A DNA stretch of 11,716 nt. It comes from Candidatus Bathyarchaeota archaeon (GTDB taxonomy: Archaea; Thermoproteota; CALKCG01; B24; JAGTQN01). Position 1 is the first letter of the stretch. Each line of letters starts with the position of its first letter. The notes under the pieces were generated by a model, which had not been told where the DNA came from, did no database searches, and worked only from the letters and a program-made list of their open reading frames with translations. Of the stretch, positions 1 to 6,326 are shown one piece after another. Where the stretch lies: contig JAGTQN010000051.1 in the NCBI GenBank assembly GCA_018396395.1, positions 1-11,716 of the forward strand. The letters run 5' to 3'. The translations under genes and the position numbers were made by a program.

Positions 1-447
1 TTTTAACTCTTTGAGCCCTTCATAATTAAGCTGATCGAAAAAAGCAAAAGTTATCAACTTCACTTTGCTTCTTTAAGAACTTCTATTAGAGGAGTTTACT
101 CGTAGCTTCTATTGCATGAATCTATAAAGAGTTTTATGTATGTTCAAAAAAGACTTTTCCCTTAAACTCAGGATCATTGCCTTCGTTCTTCGTGCTTCTT
201 GAATTCTTCTCAAACCTTTTTCTTCCATTAAGAACATTCTTATAGCTTGCTGAAAGATCGATGATATGGATTCAAAAGTTAAAACCAGAAAAACATAAAC
301 CTCTATAAGCGGCTGCATGTTTTGTTAAAAAACATAATATCTTTCGGTATGAAAATCTCACAGTAGAATCGTAATGATGGTTATAAAATTTTATGAAAAA
401 GAAAAAGAATGAAATTTTATTTCCCAAGTTAACCAGAGTTTAATGAG
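1..447. other. AT-rich stretch with no convincing gene
   Basis: This stretch is much richer in A and T than the rest of the window. The only open frame of any length is a 69-codon one on the minus strand (318 to 109), with a hydrophobic start followed by a basic segment. It has no recognisable family, no ribosome binding site before its ATG, and a TAA six bases upstream in frame, so I do not call it a gene. I see no tRNA, rRNA or repeat array here. The part from about 395 is the 3' flank of the ferredoxin gene. Confidence 0.5.
395..411 (-). terminator. Oligo-T terminator after the ferredoxin gene
   Basis: Read on the minus strand, about 40 bases after the ferredoxin stop codon, there are two runs of five T separated by one C (complement of the A runs at 396-400 and 402-406). 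Runs of T without a strong hairpin are the usual intrinsic termination signal of archaeal RNA polymerase. The assignment rests on base composition and position only. Confidence 0.45.
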
Positions 448-759
448 TTAAGCTGTTATCTTTATAGCTTGAGCTGGGCATTGGGTTTCACATGCAAGGC
501 ATTGTATGCAATCCTTCTCCCTAACGGGATCCGATTTCTTTTCAGAAGTAGGATGCCCTGGAGTCTCTGCCCATTCAAAAACATTCATAGGACAAACCTC
601 AAGGCAGATACCATCTCCTTCGCAAATATCCCAATCGACGGCCACATTGGTTCCATGTATTCCAAGCTTCTTTGGCGGCTCCACTGGTCCCCAGACATTA
701 TGTCCCTTACATTGAGCTACGATCTTTCTATTCTTTTGAAAGTCTGGATCGATAGGCAT
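448..759 (-). CDS. Zinc-type dicluster (7Fe-like) ferredoxin
   Basis: A small soluble electron carrier of 103 residues, the usual size for the zinc-containing ferredoxins of Sulfolobus and Thermoplasma. In those organisms it accepts electrons from 2-oxoacid:ferredoxin oxidoreductases. The first cluster motif is C46-x2-D49-x2-C52-x3-C56-P: the second cysteine is replaced by Asp, which usually gives a [3Fe-4S] cluster. The second motif is C84-x2-C87-x2-C90-x3-C94-P, for [4Fe-4S]. The N-terminal extension with the GPVEPPK and GIHGT segments is the zinc-binding part. By alignment with the Sulfolobus protein, H20, H35 and D77 match three zinc ligands, but the fourth position is Cys17 instead of His. 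It is monocistronic, divergent from the iron operon, and followed by a T-rich terminator. Start is ATG at 759. The family is certain; zinc occupancy is inferred. Confidence 0.95.
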   Translation of the reverse strand: MPIDPDFQKNRKIVAQCKGHNVWGPVEPPKKLGIHGTNVAVDWDICEGDGICLEVCPMNVFEWAETPGHPTSEKKSDPVREKDCIQCLACETQCPAQAIKITA

Positions 760-803
760 AGCCTCTCACGAGGCTCCTTAAGGAGGATAGGGAAATATTA
801 ATT
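760..803 (-). promoter_or_regulatory. Ferredoxin promoter and leader with two dyads
   Basis: On the minus strand an A/T-rich TATA-like element (AATTAATATT, about 803-793) lies about 25 bases before a plausible start site close to the coding region. The leader then carries the 12-bp perfect palindrome CTCCTTAAGGAG (785-774 area), followed by AGCCTC-GTGA-GAGGCT, a perfect 6-bp stem with a 4-base loop that ends directly at the ATG. AAGGAG inside the palindrome could serve as the ribosome binding site. Either dyad could be an operator or could fold in the mRNA. Only the sequence symmetry is seen; any regulation is inferred. Confidence 0.4.
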
Positions 804-1035
804 TTTCTATGAGGTTTTTGATCGTGAAATGGTAAGGTTTTAAGTTAAGTCCATACTGAGCAATGAGGCGAAGGGTAATTAGCTTATCTTTTCGATATCG
901 ATTTTACAGCCCACCTTGGCTATTTCGGCATCAATCCCCTTCTTTGTCGATTGAATGCGCAAATTTTGAAAGTTTCCGAGTTTTTCGCCTTTCGTCGAAG
1001 GAATTACCTTTGGCTTTATTCTGATAATCTCTAAA

Positions 1036-1060
1036 TCCTTAAATAACGATAGATCGTTAT
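1036..1060 (+). promoter_or_regulatory. Iron-operon promoter with palindromic operator
   Basis: A TATA-like element, TTAAATAA (1039-1046), is overlapped and followed by ATAACGAT-AG-ATCGTTAT (1043-1060), a perfect 8-2-8 inverted repeat. The TATA spacing puts the transcription start near 1066-1072, so the GTG at 1081 would have a very short leader, and no Shine-Dalgarno sequence is visible. DtxR-family dimers bind palindromes of about this size, and a repressor here would block TBP/TFB or polymerase. It lies directly before the DtxR gene, which suggests autoregulation of the dtxR-feoA-feoB operon by iron. The palindrome is seen; the regulator is inferred. Confidence 0.6.
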
Positions 1061-1080
1061 CAAAACTACGAGCATTCGTA

Positions 1081-1788
1081 GTGAGGGCCTTGGAAGCTGA
1101 GGTTACTCCGACAATTGAGGAATACTTGGAAGCCATATACAAGCTTCAGTCTAAGCAAGGAGTTGCAAAAACCAGCGAAATCGTTGAGGCCTTGAAGGTC
1201 GCCATCGGTACTGTCACAAATACGGTCGAGAGACTTGAAAGGGATGGATTATTGGTACATGAGCCTTACAAAGGCGTTAAACTGACAAAAAAGGGGTTGG
1301 AACTGGCTCTAAGGATTATAAGGCGCCATAGGCTTTCGGAAAAGCTCCTCACGGACTTTATCGGTCTCGACTGGGCTAGGGCTCATGAGGAGGCATGCAG
1401 GCTTGAGCATGGAATAGGGGATTATGTAGCCGATCGATTGGAGGAGGCCCTCGGCAATCCAAAGACATGCCCCCATGGAAACCCTATACCTTCAAGGACT
1501 GGGAAGATCCAAGAGCAGGAGGCTATTTCCCTTCTGGATGCTACGATTGGTGAGGATCTCGAAATCGTGAGAATATCGGAAGAGGATGAGGATATGCTTC
1601 ATTACTTGGATTGCCTATCCCTAAAGCCTGGTGTAGCCTTAAGGGTTGGAGAAAAGGCTCCCTTCGATGGACCAATAACCCTCATTGTCGATGGAAGAAG
1701 GCATTCCATAGGAAATAAGGTCGCTTCTCTCCTCTGGGTGAAGCCCTTAGAAAGGCGAGGGGGAGAAGGGGGGATCGATGGGAATTGA
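1081..1788 (+). CDS. DtxR-family iron-dependent repressor
   Basis: A metal-activated transcription repressor of 235 residues with the full three-domain layout: winged helix (about 10-72), metal-binding dimerisation domain (about 73-150) and a C-terminal FeoA/SH3-like domain (about 160-225). The metal ligands of Corynebacterium DtxR (H79, E83, H98, C102, E105, H106) all match here as H83, E87, H102, C106, E109 and H110. The Cys rather than Glu at position 106 favours iron over manganese. The DtxR Met10 position is Glu14 here. The GNPIP motif follows the dimer domain. The start is GTG at 1081; TTG at 1090 is an alternative, both ahead of the conserved TIEEYLEAIY helix. The stop overlaps the next gene's start (TTGA), so the two are translationally coupled. 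It most likely senses Fe(II) and represses its own operon. Confidence 0.93.
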   Translation: MRALEAEVTPTIEEYLEAIYKLQSKQGVAKTSEIVEALKVAIGTVTNTVERLERDGLLVHEPYKGVKLTKKGLELALRIIRRHRLSEKLLTDFIGLDWARAHEEACRLEHGIGDYVADRLEEALGNPKTCPHGNPIPSRTGKIQEQEAISLLDATIGEDLEIVRISEEDEDMLHYLDCLSLKPGVALRVGEKAPFDGPITLIVDGRRHSIGNKVASLLWVKPLERRGGEGGIDGN

Positions 1789-2432
1789 ATAATCCTGGAG
1801 AACTCCTTCCTTGTCTCCTCGAGGTTATTGCAACCTTCGAATCGAAGGAGAAAAATCTTGATTCGAATTCCATAGTCAAACGGATAAGCGAAGAGTTGGG
1901 GCATCCTCAAAATGAAGTCGAGGAAGCGATAAGCCTAGCGATAAGGCAGGGATTGCTTCAAAGAGACGGAAGCCTTATCAGGCTTACGGAAAAGGGTCGC
2001 AACGAGGTTCTGAGGCATAGAGAAAGCTTTGTTCACGATAGATATGTCCATCCTTCCATGCCCCTTGGAAGAATCGCTAGGCTCTTTGATGGGAGCATAA
2101 AAAACTGGAGGCTTCATTGGAGATCTAGGCATGGGCTGGATGAAAAATCCTTGAATGGACTATACGATGAACTTAGGGGCTTCCAAGGCAGGATCGAGAA
2201 TACCATTCCCCTTGCTCAGCTTAGGGAAGGGAAGAAGGGAGTCGTGGCCTTCTTCTTTGGAGGTAGGGGGATGGTGCAGCGCTTGGCGGAGATGGGCCTA
2301 ACTCCTGGAACTGAGGTGACGATCATAAGGGAAGCCCCCTTCCATGGGCCTATCGAAGTAAGGGTGCGGGGGGTCTCCCTAGCCCTTGGCTATGGCATCG
2401 CCTCAAGGATCTTTGTAAAGCCTTTGGAGTAA
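1785..2432 (+). CDS. Winged-helix protein with C-terminal FeoA domain
   Basis: A 215-residue two-domain protein. Residues about 8-77 look like a winged helix (LGHPQNEVEEAI, then GLLQRDGSLIRLTEKG). Residues 141-215 are a complete FeoA domain with the typical RLAEMGLTPG and APFHGP segments. The linker (78-135) is rich in His and aromatic residues, including H78, H84, H89, H111 and H116, in a spacing that recalls DtxR-family dimerisation helices. Ordinary FeoA is only about 75-85 residues and works with FeoB at the membrane. This fusion could be the operon's FeoA, a second regulator, or both. The start is TTG at 1785, overlapping the dtxR stop; no other start fits, and a G-rich tract precedes it. 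Its C-terminus (FVKPLE) parallels that of the preceding repressor (WVKPLE), so the two SH3 folds are probably related. Binding to DNA or metal is not demonstrated by the sequence. Confidence 0.85.
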   Translation: MNNPGELLPCLLEVIATFESKEKNLDSNSIVKRISEELGHPQNEVEEAISLAIRQGLLQRDGSLIRLTEKGRNEVLRHRESFVHDRYVHPSMPLGRIARLFDGSIKNWRLHWRSRHGLDEKSLNGLYDELRGFQGRIENTIPLAQLREGKKGVVAFFFGGRGMVQRLAEMGLTPGTEVTIIREAPFHGPIEVRVRGVSLALGYGIASRIFVKPLE

Positions 2433-2446
2433 AGGCGTGGTGATGA

Positions 2447-4423
2447 TTGACCAAGAATCGTCACCTCACCGTTGCCCTGGCCGGAAATGCTAATGTGGGA
2501 AAATCCGTGATCTTCAACCAGCTTACAGGCCTTAACCAGATCGTGGGAAATTGGCCTGGCAAGACAGTGGAGAGGGCTGAAGGAACCCTATACTTTGAAG
2601 GCTACACGATACGGATCATCGATCTTCCGGGCATCTATTCTTTATCGGCTTACTCCATAGAGGAGCTTGTTGCAAGGGAGTACATAGCCATCGAGAAGCC
2701 AGATGTAATCATCAACGTTATAGATGCCTCAGCCCTTGAGCGTAACCTTTACTTCACTATCCAACTCCTAGAACTAGAAGTCCCCATGGTAATAGCCCTC
2801 AATCAAGTGGACTTCGCAGCAAAGAAGGGGATAAGGATCGATGTTGAAAGGCTTTCTAGAAGCCTAGGAATACCAGTAATCCCCACCATCGCCGTGACAG
2901 GATCTGGTCTCAGGGAGCTTCTTTCGGCTGTTGTAAAGGTTGCAGAGGGTAAGGAGGAGCTTAAGCCCCTCCAAGTAACATATGGAAAGGAGGTTGAAGG
3001 GTCCGTCAGTAAGCTTCAAAAGATCATTACGGATCTTTTGCCCGATCTGAGAACCAAATATCCCTCAAGATGGTTGGCGGTGAAACTCGTAGAAAGGGAT
3101 CCTGAGATCCTTAAGCTATTCCAAGGTTCCGAAGAAGCCCGTAAGATTGCTGAAATGGCTGAAGGATTGGCAAGGGAAATCGAGGGAATACATGGAGAGC
3201 CATCGATGATCGTCATAGCCTCCGAGCGATACGGTATAGCGAACCGTCTGTCTAAGGAGGCCCAGCTCTTCTTCGCACCACCAAGGCTGACCATCGAGGA
3301 AAGGCTGGCAACCCTAACGGCCCATAAGTTTGTGGGATATCCTTTCCTTGCTGGAGTCATGGCAGCCACCTTCTCAGTCATATTTCTTTTGGGAGGCATC
3401 CTCATCGAACGATTAGAGGCCTTCTTCGATGATTTCCTCATACCTTTTTTCATGGGTTTCCTAATTCCCATGGCGCCACCATGGCTTTCAAGGATCCTTA
3501 GGGAGGGGATCCTTTCAGGAATCGCTGCTGGCGTCACGATAGCCCTTCCTTACGTAGTTCCTTTCTACCTCATACTTGCCATCCTTGAGGACACTGGCTA
3601 TCTGCCTAGGGCTGCCTTCCTTATGGACAACCTTATGCACAAGATAGGGCTTCATGGCAAGGCCTTCATACCCCTTCTTTTAGGCTATGGTTGCAATGTT
3701 CCCGCGTGCATAGGATGCAGGATCATGGAAACCCATCGGGAGCGCCTGCTAGCAGGCTTTGTTACGGTCCTTATTCCATGCGCTGCTAGGACTGTAGTCA
3801 TCCTCGGCTTAGTGGGAAATTTTGTAGGGCTCCATGCAGCCCTTGGGCTCTATGCCTTCGACCTCATCCTTGTCTTCGCCCTTGGAAGAATAGCCTTCAA
3901 GGCTTTACCAGGGGAAGCCATAGGGCTTATAATGGAAATGCCTCCCTATAGGGTCCCATCTGCCAAGGTTGTTCTGAGGAAGACTTGGTTCAGGACGAAG
4001 GAATTTGTCTTTGTAGCCTTTCCCCTCATCATCATCGGAAGCCTTGTCCTATCTGCTGTGGTGGCTCTGGGGTTGGCTGATATCCTCATGGAAGCCATGG
4101 GGCCTATCATCGTGGGATGGCTTGGGCTTCCCTTAATCGCGGGGATACCCTTGATTTTTGGAGTTCTTCGAAAGGAGCTTACCCTCATCCTCCTCGCCGA
4201 GCTTGCTGGCACGACAAACTTCGCCATCGTTATGACGCCCCGCCAGATGATCGTTTTCTCCTTGGTGACTATGATATACATTCCCTGTATTGCCACCATA
4301 GCCGCCCTCATAAGGGAATTCGGCTTGAAGAGGGCGCTAGCGATAAGTCTCGTGGATATAACCCTTGCCCTTTTCTTTGGAGGCTTAGCCAACGCCTTGC
4401 TTCAAGCTTTTTCCATAGCCTAA
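2447..4423 (+). CDS. feoB: FeoB ferrous-iron transporter
   Basis: A membrane Fe(II) permease of 658 residues, within the usual range for archaeal FeoB and shorter than the E. coli protein. The N-terminal GTPase has G1 GNANVGKS (13-20), G2 Thr40, G3 DLPG (59-62) and G4 NQVD (119-122), followed by a helical regulatory segment to about residue 270. The membrane part begins about residue 300 and carries the two Gate regions; the signature GLHGKAFIPLLLGYGCNVPAC holds the conserved pore cysteine, and LIPCAAR supplies the second. No separate FeoC is visible. The start is TTG at 2447 because a TGA lies two codons upstream in frame; GGTGAT sits just before it. It follows the FeoA-domain gene by 14 bases and is the last gene of the iron operon, probably repressed when iron is plentiful. 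Confidence 0.96.
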   Translation: MTKNRHLTVALAGNANVGKSVIFNQLTGLNQIVGNWPGKTVERAEGTLYFEGYTIRIIDLPGIYSLSAYSIEELVAREYIAIEKPDVIINVIDASALERNLYFTIQLLELEVPMVIALNQVDFAAKKGIRIDVERLSRSLGIPVIPTIAVTGSGLRELLSAVVKVAEGKEELKPLQVTYGKEVEGSVSKLQKIITDLLPDLRTKYPSRWLAVKLVERDPEILKLFQGSEEARKIAEMAEGLAREIEGIHGEPSMIVIASERYGIANRLSKEAQLFFAPPRLTIEERLATLTAHKFVGYPFLAGVMAATFSVIFLLGGILIERLEAFFDDFLIPFFMGFLIPMAPPWLSRILREGILSGIAAGVTIALPYVVPFYLILAILEDTGYLPRAAFLMDNLMHKIGLHGKAFIPLLLGYGCNVPACIGCRIMETHRERLLAGFVTVLIPCAARTVVILGLVGNFVGLHAALGLYAFDLILVFALGRIAFKALPGEAIGLIMEMPPYRVPSAKVVLRKTWFRTKEFVFVAFPLIIIGSLVLSAVVALGLADILMEAMGPIIVGWLGLPLIAGIPLIFGVLRKELTLILLAELAGTTNFAIVMTPRQMIVFSLVTMIYIPCIATIAALIREFGLKRALAISLVDITLALFFGGLANALLQAFSIA

Positions 4424-4587
4424 GGTGAAAAGGGGATGAGGAAGATGGGAAGAGAAAAGGAAAGGAAGCTTCTTTCGAAGGCTTTAGGAAATCCTCAGTA
4501 GGAAGGAATTTTCTAGACATCTAGGAATTCTTTCAATAGCCTTAGAAGGCCAGCATAGGCACCATAATGGCGTTTTTCGCGGGGCTC
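4424..4587 (+). terminator. Convergent intergenic region, possible feoB terminator
   Basis: Between feoB and the convergent small membrane protein gene are a short dyad GCCTT-AG-AAGGC and, further on, a run of five T (4573-4577) inside GCG-TTTTT-CGC. The T run is the most likely stop signal for feoB transcripts. A 21-codon ATG frame just after feoB (starting in the 4430s) is basic and has no recognisable FeoC features, so I do not call it. Evidence is weak. Confidence 0.25.
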
Positions 4588-4887
4588 CTACTTCAAGGTT
4601 ATCCATGCCAATATTGCCATACCTATACATTCGATGGCGCTTAGGAAGGGGCGAATAATTTCAGACATTTGAATAGCTTGGCATAAGGCTGTAGTGGAGT
4701 AGAGGAAAATGGCAGCGAGGGTTTCAGCAAAGAAAAGTATGGCGAATAAGAGAAGGCCAAAGGTGAATTTGGATCTGATTTTTCGATGATTCCTCAGGTA
4801 TGTGATGAACAAACCCAGAAGTAAGATAGCCTTGACGATCTCGATACCTATCGTAACCATTACAGCCGACATAGTCCTAGCTCCCAT
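4588..4887 (-). CDS. Small archaeal three-helix membrane protein
   Basis: A 99-residue protein of unknown function with three predicted membrane segments: about 7-29, 42-62 and 75-96. A short basic loop, YLRNHRKIRSKFTFGLLLF, lies between the first two. Proteins with this layout, and with the R-SKFTLGLLLFA type segment, are common in archaea and are often found near wHTH regulators; I recognise the type but not a function. ATG at 4887 is taken as the start; ATGs at codons 6 and 10 are possible. A TATA-like element 24 bases upstream suggests a leaderless transcript of its own, separate from the ABC cassette behind it. The codon pattern matches its neighbours. Confidence 0.75.
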   Translation of the reverse strand: MGARTMSAVMVTIGIEIVKAILLLGLFITYLRNHRKIRSKFTFGLLLFAILFFAETLAAIFLYSTTALCQAIQMSEIIRPFLSAIECIGMAILAWITLK

Positions 4888-4905
4888 TATCTTTATCTAA
4901 GGCTG

Positions 4906-4915
4906 ATAAGTTAAA
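4906..4915 (-). promoter_or_regulatory. TATA-like element for the small membrane protein
   Basis: TTTAACTTAT on the minus strand is centred about 24 bases before the ATG at 4887. This is the distance expected from an archaeal TATA box to the start site of a leaderless mRNA. There is no Shine-Dalgarno sequence before that ATG, which agrees with leaderless translation. Confidence 0.35.
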
Positions 4916-4948
4916 CATTTTTAATCCATAGAAGATTATCATAGTATC

Positions 4949-4964
4949 CCATACCAAAGTATGG
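4949..4964. repeat. Perfect hairpin between two minus-strand genes
   Basis: CCATAC-CAAA-GTATGG is a perfect 6-bp stem with a 4-base loop. It lies just after the last gene of the ABC cassette and before the promoter of the next gene. It may mark or protect the 3' end of the cassette mRNA. No T run follows it, so a simple terminator role is not well supported. Confidence 0.35.
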
Positions 4965-5007
4965 CGCTCCCTATAAGAAACGATCTCTATCTCTAACTCC
5001 AATTCCG

Positions 5008-5520
5008 CTAACCTCGAGGCTTTAATTCGAAAAGGATGTACTTATCCTGACATACTTCATAGGAGAAACGCTTTTCCATGTTATCTAGGACAAAGTAGTA
5101 ATTCCCATCTTTCTCCGTTGTGAAAGTGAAGTTTTCTTTTTCTTTTCCTACAGCCTCAAAGAAAACGATAGACGAGAAGCTTCGACCAGCCAGCCATCGT
5201 TTCAAGTTGGTTTCATCTAAAACATAGAAATTGATGCACATCCCAGCAGCCTCTTTAATGCTTCCATCAAGGGTGACATTCGAAACTAAGCTGACCTTAA
5301 ACATATAGGTCGTGTTTCTCTTCACTTCAAAGATTTCCGAAATAGGTAAGGCGAACGATGCTACATCAGGAATGGGTATATTCTCCTCTTCTTCAACCTC
5401 TTCCCAAGAAGTTTTTAGGATTATAGGCTTTATTATCACGAAAAGTGTATAAGTGGCAAAGGATATGACGAATGCGCAAAGAATGCCTAGAACCATTCTT
5501 CTCGCTGGGATAGGCTTCAA
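5008..5520 (-). CDS. Membrane-anchored extracytoplasmic beta-domain protein
   Basis: A 170-residue protein of unknown function. It has a short basic N-terminus (KPIPARR), one membrane helix (about 9-33), an acidic linker (WEEVEEEENIP), and an outer domain (about 55-168) with alternating hydrophobic strands. The domain contains FTTEKDGNYYFVLDN, a pattern typical of archaeal emp24/GOLD-like beta-sandwich domains. Two cysteines (in GMCINF and YEVCQD) could form a disulfide. Start is TTG at 5520, preceded by AGGTGA at a good distance; ATG at codon 9 is the alternative. It is the last gene of the ABC cassette, 73 bases after the ATPase, and may be an accessory domain for that transporter. The GOLD-like assignment is by pattern only. 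Confidence 0.7.
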   Translation of the reverse strand: MKPIPARRMVLGILCAFVISFATYTLFVIIKPIILKTSWEEVEEEENIPIPDVASFALPISEIFEVKRNTTYMFKVSLVSNVTLDGSIKEAAGMCINFYVLDETNLKRWLAGRSFSSIVFFEAVGKEKENFTFTTEKDGNYYFVLDNMEKRFSYEVCQDKYILFELKPRG

Positions 5521-5593
5521 GGGACCTCACCTGACCATCAATCCTTGACTTGATGATCTATCTATCTTTCTTGATACCTTTTCTCTGACCTTT

Positions 5594-6238
5594 TCAGCCC
5601 TCCTCAAACTCTTCTTGAAGCTCACTCGGCTTAGGCTCGTAGAGCTTGCCATCCCTCATGTATAGCAAGCGATCCGCGTAGTTCTTGACATATCCAGCAT
5701 GGGTAACCACCACAACAGTCTTGCCCCTCTCCTTGTTGGCTTGAAGCACGATTTCCATGACTTCCCTACCTGTCTTTGTATCCAACACTCCTGTAGGCTC
5801 ATCTAGGAGGAGGATCTTGGGATCGTTCGCCATGGCCCTTGCGATAGCAACCCTTTGCTGCTCGCCCCCGCTCAACTCTGATGGGAGATGCTCCATACGC
5901 TTGCCTAGCCCAACGAGGTTGAGGAGCTCCCTACATCTTTCAAGACGCTTTTCCTTCGGCATGCCTTTCGGGGCTAGGGCAATCTCGACATTCTCAATGG
6001 CTGAAAGGGTAGGTATTAGGTTATACTGCTGAAAGACGAAGCCCACCTTCTCCCTTCTAAGGGTTATAAGTTCAGCCTCGCTGAGCCTTGAGACCTCTAA
6101 TCCGTCGATAAAGACCGTTCCGGATGTCGGCCTATCAAGGGCTCCGAGGATGTTCAGGAGAGTGCTCTTACCGCTACCCGATGGTCCGAGAACAATGATG
6201 AACTCCCCCTCTTGAACCTTTAGATCCACTTCATCCAA
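5594..6238 (-). CDS. ABC transporter ATPase, LolD/MacB type (start unclear)
   Basis: The nucleotide-binding subunit of a MacB/LolCDE-like ABC system. Counting from the TTG at 6238: Walker A GPSGSGKST (18-26), Q-loop Gln70, signature LSGGEQQ (122-128), Walker B ILLLDE (142-147) and H-loop His180. The true N-terminus lies further upstream. In the same frame, 25 more codons (from 6313) encode the conserved first strand, including VIEASKVSKIYRKGVEVIKA. That extension has no ATG, GTG or TTG, and an in-frame TAG lies before it. AGGAGG (6326-6321) sits 7 bases before an ACG codon, and an ATG at 6318 is one base out of frame, so a lost base in the start region is likely. The gene directly follows the permease and is essential to power it. 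The core enzyme looks intact. Confidence 0.93.
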   Translation of the reverse strand: MDEVDLKVQEGEFIIVLGPSGSGKSTLLNILGALDRPTSGTVFIDGLEVSRLSEAELITLRREKVGFVFQQYNLIPTLSAIENVEIALAPKGMPKEKRLERCRELLNLVGLGKRMEHLPSELSGGEQQRVAIARAMANDPKILLLDEPTGVLDTKTGREVMEIVLQANKERGKTVVVVTHAGYVKNYADRLLYMRDGKLYEPKPSELQEEFEEG

Positions 6239-6320
6239 GGCTTTTATGACTTCAACACCCTTTCTGTAAATTTTTGAAACCTTTGAAGCCTCAATGACGA
6301 CTCTATCTTTCGTAGCATTC

Positions 6321-6326
6321 CCTCCT
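6321..6326 (-). promoter_or_regulatory. Ribosome binding site of the ABC ATPase
   Basis: AGGAGG on the minus strand overlaps the last two bases of the permease stop codon. It shows that translation of the ATPase starts here rather than at the TTG 80 bases further on. The spacing is 2 bases to an out-of-frame ATG (6318) and 7 bases to an in-frame ACG (6313). One extra base after the ATG would restore a normal start, M-A-T-K-D-R. Confidence 0.6.

Noticed and set aside
469..801. Plus-strand open frame of 110 codons over the ferredoxin
   Set aside because: It is antisense to a clear ferredoxin with all cysteine motifs and shows no family features of its own.
892..901. TCGATATCGA dyad, also seen at 11177-11186
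   Set aside because: A short self-complementary word that occurs easily by chance; the two copies have no shared context.
879..1142. Minus-strand open frame of 87 codons before dtxR
   Set aside because: It runs through the dtxR promoter and start, has no ribosome site or recognisable domain, and is best explained as chance.
3016..3537. Long minus-strand frames inside feoB (also at 3946-4392)
   Set aside because: They are shadow frames of a GC-biased membrane-protein gene with no domain or ribosome site.
4437..4500. Possible FeoC after feoB
   Set aside because: The only ATG frame is 21 codons and basic, without a winged helix or cysteine motif.
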